Below, in pieces: positions 1-7,493 of a DNA stretch of 48,368 nucleotides. The stretch comes from an uncultured bacterium (GTDB lineage Bacteria > Bacillota > Clostridia > Oscillospirales > Oscillospiraceae). Numbering within the stretch: the stretch's first letter is position 1; each line of letters opens with the position of its first letter. Under the pieces are notes generated by a model, which ran no database searches, was not told the DNA's origin, and was given only the letters and a program-made list of their open reading frames with translations. The stretch is from the NCBI GenBank assembly GCA_945873205.1, contig CAMCCC010000016.1, positions 1 to 48,368 of the forward strand, read 5' to 3'. A program made the translations under genes and the position numbers.

Positions 1-141
1 CACCTGGTAGCTGAGCTTCCCTTTGATGCGCACCGGGCGGATAATCACCTTCTGGTCAGAGAGCTTATCCGCCGGCTGGGAGAACACTGCTTTGTGCAGC
101 CCCGGCAGGGCCGCGGCCAGTTCTTCACGGAGATTCGCCAT
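1..141 (-). CDS. Putative class I SAM-dependent methyltransferase, N-terminal fragment
   Basis: Only the first 47 codons lie in the window; the gene runs off the left edge. The start is an ATG at 141, one base after the rsmI stop, with GGTGG in the 3' end of rsmI as a possible ribosome site, so translation is probably coupled to rsmI. The visible protein starts MANLREEL and contains KAVFSQP, KVIIRPVRIKGK and SYQ. From memory this pattern matches the N-terminus of a Firmicutes class I SAM-dependent methyltransferase family in which a KxxLSxP stretch is followed by KVxIRPxxxKGxxxYQ. The SAM-binding domain itself is out of view, so the call is tentative. Confidence 0.45.
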   Translation of the reverse strand, partial: MANLREELAAALPGLHKAVFSQPADKLSDQKVIIRPVRIKGKLSYQV

Positions 142-142
142 A

Positions 143-1021
143 TCAGCCACCAAAGAGGCGCTTGAGATTCAGCGCAGCCGCCTTCAGCTCGTTCTTGCTG
201 TAGGAATTGTTTTCATCCGCCAGCACGGCTGCCACCGCCTCCTTGGCGGAAATGCCGCCGGAGACCATGGCATCCACCAGCATGGCCTCGGCAGAGACGG
301 TATGCTCCACCTTGTTGAACACATAGCTCTCCGCCACCTCGATAACCACGGCGTACTCGCCCTTGTCATAGTTGCCCTTGGCCAGCAGCTGCTCCTTCAC
401 CTCCGCGGGGCTGCCCCGGAAGCACAGCTCGTGCAGCTTGGTCAGGTCGTTGCACAGGCACAGGCGGCAGTCCGCCCCGGCGTCAATGAAGAAATCCACC
501 AGCTCCATGATGCGCTTGGGGGATTCATACAGGGCGAAGGTGCGGCTGTCCCCCCGGCGCAGCTTCTCCAGCAGCTTCCGCCGCTCTGCGTTTTCCCGGG
601 GGAAAAAGCCGTAGAACACAAAGCTGCTGAGGTCAAAGCCGGAGATGCTCAGGGCCGTGACGGCAGCGCAGCAGCCGGGCACGCCCACCACACGGATGCC
701 CGCCTCCACGGCGGCACGGATCAGCTCGTTGCCCGGGTCAGAGATGCAGGGGGTGCCGGCGTCGGTGATAACAGCCACGCTTTTGCCGGCAAGCATCTCA
801 TTGATGAAGTACTTGGCCTTGCCGTACTCATTGAACTTGTGGTTGGACACCAGCTTATTTTTGATGCCCAGCTTGTTGAGCAGCACCATGGAACGGCGGG
901 TGTCCTCGGCGGCGATGATGTCCACCTCGCTGAGGATCTGGGTGCCCCGGGGGGACATATCCCGGGAATTGCCGATGGGGGTGGCAACGATATAAAGGCA
1001 GCCTTTGCTGTTTTCGTCCAT
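143..1021 (-). CDS. rsmI: 16S rRNA (cytidine-1402-2'-O)-methyltransferase RsmI
   Basis: Methylates the ribose 2'-OH of C1402 in the decoding centre of 16S rRNA using SAM. The protein has the tetrapyrrole-methylase-type fold signatures of RsmI: LYIVATPIGN near the N-terminus, then IAAEDTRRS, ITDAGTPCISDPG and VPGCCAAVTALSISG. Length (about 292 aa) is normal. I prefer the ATG at 1021 because AGGAG lies 7 bases upstream of it; the ATG at 1027 sits directly against that Shine-Dalgarno, though it overlaps the stop of the upstream aminotransferase gene (ATGA), so it cannot be excluded. It is expressed with the aminotransferase upstream and the methyltransferase fragment downstream. The C-terminal part, after the catalytic domain, is the usual variable helical extension. 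Confidence 0.93.
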   Translation of the reverse strand: MDENSKGCLYIVATPIGNSRDMSPRGTQILSEVDIIAAEDTRRSMVLLNKLGIKNKLVSNHKFNEYGKAKYFINEMLAGKSVAVITDAGTPCISDPGNELIRAAVEAGIRVVGVPGCCAAVTALSISGFDLSSFVFYGFFPRENAERRKLLEKLRRGDSRTFALYESPKRIMELVDFFIDAGADCRLCLCNDLTKLHELCFRGSPAEVKEQLLAKGNYDKGEYAVVIEVAESYVFNKVEHTVSAEAMLVDAMVSGGISAKEAVAAVLADENNSYSKNELKAAALNLKRLFGG

Positions 1022-1023
1022 TG

Positions 1024-2070
1024 TCATTCTCCTGTTATGATGGCTTTCAGTGTTTCCGCTATGGTCGCCATATCCTGCTCCGAATAGCGCTGGTCACAGG
1101 GCAGGGCCAGGATGTGGGCGGCGGTGGCTTCGCAGGTTTCGCAGACGCCCCGGGCCTGGGCCGGGATGGGCCAGATCACCGGGCAATAGATGTTCTGCCG
1201 GGCCAGGGCCTGCTGCACCGCGTCCCGGTTTTCCAGCAGGATGGGGTAATACAATCCAGCGGTGGTCCCGCTCTTGCAGAGGGGGCGCAGCTTGCCGGCG
1301 GCGGTCAGCTCTGCCAGGGCCTGCTCCAGCACGGCGGCATTGCGGCGGCGGGCGGCGAGCACCCTGGCAAAATCAATATTCTCCAGGTAGGCCCGGTTCT
1401 CCATGCTCATGGCCACCGGCTCCCCGCTTTCGTCCAGCATGGCCTCGGCCTCATGGAACTTGGCCAGGAAGTCCTGCTTCAATTCGGCATCCCCGTTTTC
1501 CAGGTAGAGGCCCTTTTCCTCCATGGCCTGCCGGCGCAGGGCGCCGAAGCGGCCATCCGCCCCGGCACGGGGCAGGACGGCGGCGGTTTTCAGGATGCCG
1601 CCCTCCGGCAGGGCGGCCCATTTGCGGATGCTGGCCACGGTATAGTCCGGCAGGAAGGGGGCCGGACGGCCCACAATGATATCCTGGGTGCGGTCCTCCA
1701 GCAGAACCACGCCGCTCTGCCGCAGCCGGGCCAGAAAGTCCGTGGTGAAGGGCTGGATGTCAAAATAGGGCATATACAGCAGCACCGTGCCGGGGGCCGC
1801 CTTGGAAAGCACATCGGCCTCGTCCCCGGTCAGATCCGGCTTCAGCTTATAAAAAGCCACCGGACAGCCGTTCAGGGTAAAGGGCAGGATCATGGACTCA
1901 CAGCACAGGGCCGGCAGCAGGACGTTGGCTCCCCGGTGGAGCCGGGCCACCTGCTTCAAAGCGTCCCTTCCGCTACGGTAAAAGCGCCAGGCATAGATCT
2001 CCCGGCGGCGGGTGACGCCCTCAAAGCCCTGGCGGGACTGCCAATGATGTTCACTTCCGTATTCTCTCAT
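1024..2070 (-). CDS. DegT/DnrJ/EryC1-like PLP-dependent aminotransferase family protein
   Basis: A 348-residue protein with the layout of a fold-type I PLP enzyme. An N-terminal AWRFYRSGRDALKQV stretch resembles the opening helix of DegT/StrS aminotransferases. LLPALCCESM is typical of the strand-turn-helix holding the cofactor phosphate, VVLLEDRTQDI carries the Asp expected to contact the pyridine nitrogen, and ASIRKWAALPEGG has the Lys expected to form the Schiff base. The C-terminal part has YYPILLENRD and a CDQRYSEQDM stretch similar to the family's C-terminus. The substrate cannot be told from sequence; this clade may act on an unusual amino sugar or may not be a true aminotransferase. 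The start is supported by GGAGGAG upstream. Its stop overlaps the rsmI start region. Confidence 0.7.
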   Translation of the reverse strand: MREYGSEHHWQSRQGFEGVTRRREIYAWRFYRSGRDALKQVARLHRGANVLLPALCCESMILPFTLNGCPVAFYKLKPDLTGDEADVLSKAAPGTVLLYMPYFDIQPFTTDFLARLRQSGVVLLEDRTQDIIVGRPAPFLPDYTVASIRKWAALPEGGILKTAAVLPRAGADGRFGALRRQAMEEKGLYLENGDAELKQDFLAKFHEAEAMLDESGEPVAMSMENRAYLENIDFARVLAARRRNAAVLEQALAELTAAGKLRPLCKSGTTAGLYYPILLENRDAVQQALARQNIYCPVIWPIPAQARGVCETCEATAAHILALPCDQRYSEQDMATIAETLKAIITGE

Positions 2071-2107
2071 TCCGAACTCCTCCTAATTTGGCCGCAAATG
2101 GCAGTTA

Positions 2108-3322
2108 TCAGACAATTTTCCGGCACTCCATATAATAGCGCTTCTCCTCCGCCTCACCCATGGAGAAGGTTTTCCGGGGCAGCACGCCCCCGGCGATGAT
2201 GGCGGGGAACAGGGAATTTTTATCCATGGCCTGCAGGGCCACGCCGCAGTTGCCGGGCCGGGCGGACAGTTCTTCCAGGGCGGCGGTGCCGTGGACATAG
2301 TCGATGCCGGTTTCCGGGTGTTCCGCCAGGTAGCGGTCCAGAAACTCCTGGAGTACATCCACCGGCAGCCGGTCCCCCCGGGCACTGAGCTTCAGGCCAC
2401 GGCGGCAGCCGTCATGGAGAAAGACAACGTCCTCCCCTGCCTCGCAGGGCACGGCGGCGGTAAAGGCGGAGATCAGCTCCCCGGCGTCCACATGGAAAAG
2501 GACCCGATGGATGGGTTCAAAGTTCAAAGCCGGGCAGTGGAGATTCACCAGCTCCGCCAGGGCATAGCGGGCAGGATGGTGTTCCCGCTGGGCCGTGCTG
2601 AGGCTGGGTTTCAGCCGTTCCCAGCAGGTCTTGGCAGTAGCCAGGGAGTGGTTCCCGTCCCCCACCGCCAGATACAGGTCGCTACGGCGCTGCTGCTTTT
2701 CGATGATGGCAGTGACACGCTCCGCCAGGTCGCCGGTGACGGCGTAGCCCCGCAGGTGGCCGCCGCGGAGCATCAGCTCCAGGTCATAGAGCAGGGGCAG
2801 CTGCCCCCGCTGGGCGTAAAGCGGCTCGATCAGCTCCTGCTGCCGGTCGTCGCACAGTAGCATCACATGGGGGCTTTCCACCTGGGCCCCCTCCCGGATG
2901 CGCACCCGGGGCGGGATGCGGGAGGTGACGGTGCCCTCCGTGGCCCGGATCAGAGCCTTGCTCTCGGGGGTATAGTCATAGCAGTCCAGATCCACCATGC
3001 CCACCAGGCCGATGCGGGCGCCGGATTGGGTAATGCGCTCCACCAGCACATAGCCCTGGTGCACCTTCTCGGTCAGAACGCCCTCCTGCAGGTAGCTTTC
3101 AATATGCTGCTGGATGCTTTCAATCCGGTCAAAGCCGTCCTCCAGATAAACCTCGGGAAAGACGATATGTAAGGCGGAGGGTTTCTCTCCCACCAGTGCC
3201 GCCGCCCTTTCCCAATATTCCCGCTGGCTGGTGAACTGGTCGCAGGCCACCACGGGCCAGAGGGCGGCGGTCTCCCCGTCCCGGGGCAGCAGAATATCGG
3301 CAGGGCCAAAGCAGGTGTTCAT
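2108..3322 (-). CDS. DUF1015 family protein
   Basis: A 404-residue soluble protein of the DUF1015 family, recognised by the N-terminal LLPRDGETAALWPVVACDQFTS pattern read in short pieces, the SPHVMLLCDD region and the VGDGNHSLATAK motif at mid-protein. No biochemical function is established for the family; in Firmicutes it is often found near serine or amino-acid metabolism genes. It is followed after 37 bases by the DegT-like aminotransferase, which suggests a functional link and one transcript. The start has AAGGAG upstream at normal distance. It is separated from coaX by a hairpin (3358-3386), so it probably has its own promoter or receives read-through. Confidence 0.85.
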   Translation of the reverse strand: MNTCFGPADILLPRDGETAALWPVVACDQFTSQREYWERAAALVGEKPSALHIVFPEVYLEDGFDRIESIQQHIESYLQEGVLTEKVHQGYVLVERITQSGARIGLVGMVDLDCYDYTPESKALIRATEGTVTSRIPPRVRIREGAQVESPHVMLLCDDRQQELIEPLYAQRGQLPLLYDLELMLRGGHLRGYAVTGDLAERVTAIIEKQQRRSDLYLAVGDGNHSLATAKTCWERLKPSLSTAQREHHPARYALAELVNLHCPALNFEPIHRVLFHVDAGELISAFTAAVPCEAGEDVVFLHDGCRRGLKLSARGDRLPVDVLQEFLDRYLAEHPETGIDYVHGTAALEELSARPGNCGVALQAMDKNSLFPAIIAGGVLPRKTFSMGEAEEKRYYMECRKIV

Positions 3323-3357
3323 GATCGGTTCTCCTTATCTCTCTGTGTGTCTCATAA

Positions 3358-3386
3358 ACAAAGCCCAGGCGGCTCCTGGGCTTTGT
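3358..3386 (-). terminator. Rho-independent terminator after coaX
   Basis: Perfect 12-bp stem ACAAAGCCCAGG / CCTGGGCTTTGT with a 5-base loop. It lies 14 bases past the coaX stop and is followed on the minus strand by a short T-rich stretch. There is also a T-rich stretch on the plus-strand side. Confidence 0.75.
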
Positions 3387-3399
3387 TTTCATTTGTTTC

Positions 3400-4164
3400 T
3401 CATTTGTTCTTCTGATACAGGACCCACAGGCCTTTCAGCAACAGGTCGTCATCAAAGACAATCTCATGCCGGCAGCAGGAGACGATGCTTCTGGCCAGGC
3501 CCCCGGTGGCCACCACAGTGCAGGACTCCCCCAGCTCCGTCTCCATGCGGTCGATCATGCCGTCCAGCATGGCGGCGGTACCGAAAACCGCGCCGGAGCG
3601 CATGGCGTCGGTGGTGTTGCTGCCGATGGCTTTTTGCGGCTGACGGATGGCAATATCCGGCAGCAGGCTGGTGCCGGAGGACAGGGCCCCATAGGCCAGG
3701 TTCACACCGGGGATGATGGCCCCGCCGCGATAACAATGCTCCCGGTCCACCACCACCATGGTGGTGGCAGTGCCCATATCGATGACGATGACCGGCGCAC
3801 CGTAATAGCTCATGGCGGCCACACTGCCGGCCACCAGGTCCCCCGCCAGAGTGGAGGGATCATCCAGGCGGATGTTCATGCCGGTTTTCATGCCGGGGCC
3901 CACTACCACGGCCTTCACGCCGGTAATGAGGGCGATGGCCTGGCGCAGAGCCTCGGTGACGGGGGGAACCACGGAGGAGATGATGGCCCCCTCAAAGCCC
4001 TTGCAGTCCACATGGTAAAATTCCAGCACCTGCTTGAGCTTGATGGCATATTCTGCGGCGGTCTCCCTGTCGCTGGTCTGGATGCGGACGATGTTGAGGA
4101 TCTCGCCCTTTTCAATGCAGCCCAGGACAATATTGGTGTTGCCTACGTCTACTGCCAGGATCAT
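3400..4164 (-). CDS. coaX: Type III pantothenate kinase
   Basis: Catalyses the ATP-dependent phosphorylation of pantothenate, the first step of coenzyme A synthesis. Length is 254 aa, as usual for CoaX. The ASKHA phosphate-binding motif LAVDVGNTNIVLG opens the protein, IISSVVPPVT and VIDMGTATTMVVVD mark the pantothenate and second nucleotide-binding regions, and GGAIIPGVNLAYGALSSGT and VVATGGLA complete the family pattern. Type III enzymes are not inhibited by CoA and need a monovalent cation (established for the family). The start has a G-rich ribosome site (GGGGGGA). A terminator-like hairpin follows, so the gene may end its own transcript. Confidence 0.95.
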   Translation of the reverse strand: MILAVDVGNTNIVLGCIEKGEILNIVRIQTSDRETAAEYAIKLKQVLEFYHVDCKGFEGAIISSVVPPVTEALRQAIALITGVKAVVVGPGMKTGMNIRLDDPSTLAGDLVAGSVAAMSYYGAPVIVIDMGTATTMVVVDREHCYRGGAIIPGVNLAYGALSSGTSLLPDIAIRQPQKAIGSNTTDAMRSGAVFGTAAMLDGMIDRMETELGESCTVVATGGLARSIVSCCRHEIVFDDDLLLKGLWVLYQKNK

Positions 4165-4226
4165 ATTCCATCCCCCCGGTGAAAGTCTTTTATTTTCATT
4201 GATTATATTGCATCAGAGCGGCAATG

Positions 4227-5690
4227 TCAATTGTTGATGCCATGGTGGGCGTTGGGGCTGCTCGCATCCAGGGCCCGGAACACATAGCCGTTGTTGATGC
4301 CCCAGATCAGCACCTGCTCCACGGCGTTGACGCTGTAATCCTTGATGTCATGCTGCAGCACCACGGAGGCCTTCCGCCCGGCGCAGCCGTTGATGATATT
4401 CTCGGCCACGGTGTCGGTATCGGTGGTCTCGCCGGCATCGCCGGAGGAGACATTCCAGTCAAAATACTGGTAGCCCAGGTCTGTCAGGGCGCCGGCCAGG
4501 CTGGTCATGATGCCGGGGTTGAAGTTGCTGACGGTGTTGGAGCTGCCGCCGGGGAAACGGCAGATTTTGGTATAGCTGCCGGTCTGATCACAGATCAGGT
4601 CCTGCACGGCGTTGAAGTCCTGGAAGAAGGCCTCCTCGCTGGAATAGATGCTGCGGTAGTTATGGGAATAGGTATGGACGCCCACAGCGTGGCCCTCGTT
4701 ATAGGCCCGGCCAATCTGGTCATAATATTTGGGGTTGGCGCCGGTGACAAAGAAGGTGGCCTTGGCGTTGTATTTTGCCAGCACATCCAGCAGCCTGCCG
4801 GTATAGGGGCCGGGGCCGTCGTCAAAGGTAAGATAGATGGTCTTGCTGTCCGGGGTGACGGTGTCCGGGTTTCGGATGGGCAGGACATGGACGGTGCGCT
4901 GGGCACTGACGCTGTCGCCGGTGGGGCTTTCGATATAATAAGTGATTTCATAATCCCCCGCCCGGTAGGGGCAGACCTGGCCGGAGACCTGGACGAACCC
5001 AGTCATGTCGTTGCCCATTTTGTCCTGGGCATAATAGCCCGGGTCCTCAAAGGAGAGGCTGGCGTTCACATACAGCTCGCTGTCGCCGTAGAGGGTGATC
5101 TCCGGCTCGGTGTAGATATACAGGGGCTCCCGGACCATGGTGGTGGTATTGCCGGAGGAATCAGTGACGGTATAGACCTTACGGTTTTCCTCCTCATAGC
5201 TTTCCACCTTGTCGGTCAGGTCCCCGTCATAGTTGTCGGTGGCGGTATAGCCCTCCTCCTCATAGCCGGTGAACCAGCTGGCCTGATAGCCCTCCACATA
5301 TTTCAGCTCCAGCACCGGGGCAACGGTGTCCACCACCTGCACCCGCCGCTCCGTGCTGTAATCCTGGAGCAGATAGCGGACGGTATACTTGACCGTATAC
5401 TCCCCCAGGCGGGTATTGTCCAGGTCGCTGCTGACGTCCACATGCAGATGCTTCTTTCCCTCGCCGAAGAGCTTGCCGGTGGTGACGGCATAGATGCCCG
5501 GCTCCTGATAGGCTTCAAAGCACTCCAGATTCATCTCCTGGGGGGCGGTCATATAAAAGCGCACATGGCGTCCGTCGATCACCAGGGCGGCCAGGGTCAC
5601 CGCGGCGATATAAACCAGCAGGATCACCAATATCACCAGGGCAGTTTTGCCCCCTATTCTCTTTTTGGGCTTATCCGTTGATTTCTTCAT
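4227..5690 (-). CDS. Membrane-anchored polysaccharide deacetylase (CE4) with Ig-like domains
   Basis: A 487-residue cell-surface enzyme expected to remove N-acetyl groups from peptidoglycan or another surface glycan. Residues 1-15 are basic and 16-38 form one membrane helix, so the rest lies outside the cell. About residues 45-270 hold two to three Ig-like DUF5011-type repeats (TVAPVLEL, YTATDNYDGDLTDKV, ITYYIESPTG). The NodB domain is complete: TFDDGP at 288-293 with base D290 and metal ligand D291, metal ligands H339 and H343 in HTYSH, RFPGG at 378-382, DWNVSSGD near 411 and LQHD with H447. The gene is monocistronic on the minus strand, with a candidate -10 TATAAT at 5749-5754. Confidence 0.93.
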   Translation of the reverse strand: MKKSTDKPKKRIGGKTALVILVILLVYIAAVTLAALVIDGRHVRFYMTAPQEMNLECFEAYQEPGIYAVTTGKLFGEGKKHLHVDVSSDLDNTRLGEYTVKYTVRYLLQDYSTERRVQVVDTVAPVLELKYVEGYQASWFTGYEEEGYTATDNYDGDLTDKVESYEEENRKVYTVTDSSGNTTTMVREPLYIYTEPEITLYGDSELYVNASLSFEDPGYYAQDKMGNDMTGFVQVSGQVCPYRAGDYEITYYIESPTGDSVSAQRTVHVLPIRNPDTVTPDSKTIYLTFDDGPGPYTGRLLDVLAKYNAKATFFVTGANPKYYDQIGRAYNEGHAVGVHTYSHNYRSIYSSEEAFFQDFNAVQDLICDQTGSYTKICRFPGGSSNTVSNFNPGIMTSLAGALTDLGYQYFDWNVSSGDAGETTDTDTVAENIINGCAGRKASVVLQHDIKDYSVNAVEQVLIWGINNGYVFRALDASSPNAHHGINN

Positions 5691-5748
5691 GACTATCTTC
5701 GCTATCTCTCTGTATTTCGATTGGTTTCTATGTTATGTAACCCTGCCC

Positions 5749-5754
5749 ATTATA
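5749..5754 (-). promoter_or_regulatory. Candidate -10 box for the polysaccharide deacetylase gene
   Basis: Perfect TATAAT on the minus strand 58 bases upstream of the start codon. The -35 at 17 bp spacing (CTTCCA) is poor, so strength is uncertain. Confidence 0.45.
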
Positions 5755-5842
5755 CACCTTTTGCCGAGGAATGGAAGAGGCTTTTTCATTTTTAAGGATC
5801 AGGAAGGGCTTATATCCCCATGACGAAATCCGCTGGCAGTTT

Positions 5843-5858
5843 GTGACAGCTTTGTCAC
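5843..5858. promoter_or_regulatory. Inverted repeat GTGACA-N4-TGTCAC between deacetylase and glyS
   Basis: Perfect 6-bp arms with a 4-bp spacer, lying 20 bp upstream of the glyS -35 box and about 90 bp upstream of the deacetylase -10 box. This is a suitable place for a regulator binding site; no protein can be assigned. Confidence 0.35.
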
Positions 5859-5878
5859 GGCTTTATGACTATTTTTTG

Positions 5879-5907
5879 TTGATATGTCGGAAAAATTCTG
5901 GTATATT
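5879..5907 (+). promoter_or_regulatory. SigA-type promoter of glyS
   Basis: TTGATA (5879-5884), a 17-bp spacer and TATATT (5902-5907). The leader is about 105 nt and carries no T-box elements. Confidence 0.75.
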
Positions 5908-5985
5908 CAAACTGTAGAAGAGTGTGCATAAGCGAAGGGGTAAGGGGTGTTTGCCTTCCCTCCACTAAAAAAACACAGCACATCT

Positions 5986-6010
5986 CTCCGGCAGCCAGCC
6001 GGAGGAAAGG
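5986..6010 (+). promoter_or_regulatory. GC-rich hairpin overlapping the glyS ribosome-binding region
   Basis: CTCCGGC (5986-5992) pairs perfectly with GCCGGAG (5998-6004) around a 5-base loop. The 3' arm covers GGAG of the purine-rich tract GGAGGAAAGG, leaving AAAGG free 7 bases before the ATG. It may tune glyS translation or protect the transcript end. Confidence 0.4.
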
Positions 6011-6017
6011 AACGAAA

Positions 6018-7454
6018 ATGAAAAACACAGAAAAGACAATGGACAAGATCGTGGCCCTGTGCAAGAACCGGGGATTTATTTTTGCCGGTTCCGAAATCTA
6101 CGGCGGCCTGGCCAACACCTGGGACTACGGCCCCTTGGGCGTTGAGCTGAAGAACAACATCAAGAAGGCCTGGTGGAAGAAGTTCGTCCAGGAGAACCCC
6201 TACAACGTGGGTCTGGACGCGGCGATTCTCATGAACCCGCAGACCTGGGTGGCTTCCGGCCATCTCAGCGGCTTCTCCGACCCTCTGATGGACTGCCGCG
6301 AGTGCCATGAGCGCTTCCGTGCCGATAAACTGATCGAGGACTGGTGCAGCCAGACCGGCTTCACCCTGCCCAAGCCCATTGACGCCTTCTCCCAGGCGGA
6401 GATGAAGGATTTCGTGGAGGAGCACAACATCCCCTGCCCCACCTGCGGCAAGCACAACTTCACCGATATCCGTCAGTTCAACCTGATGTTCAAGACCTTC
6501 CAGGGCGTCACCGAGGATGCCAAGAACACCGTGTATCTCCGGCCGGAGACTGCCCAGGGCATCTTCACCAACTTTGTCAACGTCCAGCGCACCACCCGGC
6601 GCAAGCTGCCCTTCGGTATCGGCCAGATCGGCAAGAGCTTCCGCAACGAGATCACCCCGGGCAACTTTATTTTCCGCGTCCGTGAGTTTGAGCAGATGGA
6701 GCTGGAGTTCTTCTGCCAGCCCGGCACCGATCTGGAGTGGTTCGATTACTGGCGCAGCTTCTGCCACCAGTTTCTGCTGAACATCGGCCTGAAGGACGAG
6801 AACCTGCGTCTGCGGGACCATGACCCGGAGGAGCTTTGCTTCTACTCCAAGGCCACCACGGACTTTGAGTTCCTGTTCCCCTTCGGCTGGGGCGAGCTGT
6901 GGGGCGTGGCTGACCGCACCGACTATGACCTGACCCAGCACCAGACCGTCTCCGGCCAGGACCTGACCTATTACGATCAGGAGAAGAACGAGCACTACAT
7001 TCCTTACGTCATCGAGCCCTCCCTGGGCGTGGAGCGCACGGTGCTCTCCGTCCTGTGCGATGCCTATGACGAGGAAGTGGTTGGCCAGGACAAGAAGGGC
7101 AACGACGACGTGCGTACCGTGCTGCATCTGCACCCGGCACTGGCCCCCTTCAAGTGCGCCATCCTGCCCCTGTCCAAGAAGGAAATCCTCACCGGTCCTG
7201 CTATGGAGCTTTACAATGAGCTGAGCAAGGACTTTATGTGCGACTATGACGAGACCGGCTCCATCGGCAAGCGCTACCGCCGTGAGGACGAGATCGGCAC
7301 CCCCTTCTGCATCACCTTCGACTTCAACACCGTGGGCACCGAGACCGACGAGGCCGACCACTGCGTCACCATCCGTGAGCGGGACAGCATGGAGCAGGTG
7401 CGCATCCCCATCAGCGAAGTGAAGGCCTATATTGCCGAGCGCATCAAGTTCTGA
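6018..7454 (+). CDS. glyS: Glycyl-tRNA synthetase, homodimeric class II type
   Basis: Charges tRNA-Gly with glycine. The 478-aa length and single-chain form mark the homodimeric alpha2 type, not the GlyQ/GlyS tetramer. Class II motifs are visible: [12 protein letters not shown] and TWDYGPLG near the N-terminus, [22 protein letters not shown] (motif 2), [11 protein letters not shown], and EPSLGVERT (motif 3). The C-terminal anticodon-binding domain starts near [14 protein letters not shown] and ends with [10 protein letters not shown] and [14 protein letters not shown]. The zinc-type cysteines CRECHERF and CPTCGKHNF are present. The ATG at 6018 follows AAAGG; an in-frame upstream ATG at 5922 has no ribosome site. 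First gene of a glyS-nadE-gdhA block. Confidence 0.97.
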   Translation: MKNTEKTMDKIVALCKNRGFIFAGSEIYGGLANTWDYGPLGVELKNNIKKAWWKKFVQENPYNVGLDAAILMNPQTWVASGHLSGFSDPLMDCRECHERFRADKLIEDWCSQTGFTLPKPIDAFSQAEMKDFVEEHNIPCPTCGKHNFTDIRQFNLMFKTFQGVTEDAKNTVYLRPETAQGIFTNFVNVQRTTRRKLPFGIGQIGKSFRNEITPGNFIFRVREFEQMELEFFCQPGTDLEWFDYWRSFCHQFLLNIGLKDENLRLRDHDPEELCFYSKATTDFEFLFPFGWGELWGVADRTDYDLTQHQTVSGQDLTYYDQEKNEHYIPYVIEPSLGVERTVLSVLCDAYDEEVVGQDKKGNDDVRTVLHLHPALAPFKCAILPLSKKEILTGPAMELYNELSKDFMCDYDETGSIGKRYRREDEIGTPFCITFDFNTVGTETDEADHCVTIRERDSMEQVRIPISEVKAYIAERIKF

Positions 7455-7493
7455 ACCAGCGCAGAATAATATAGAGAATCAGGTGAAAATACA

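Noticed and set aside
5908-6017. T-box leader for glyS
   Set aside because: The leader is only about 105 nt and no TGGNACC-type T-box sequence or terminator/antiterminator pair is present.
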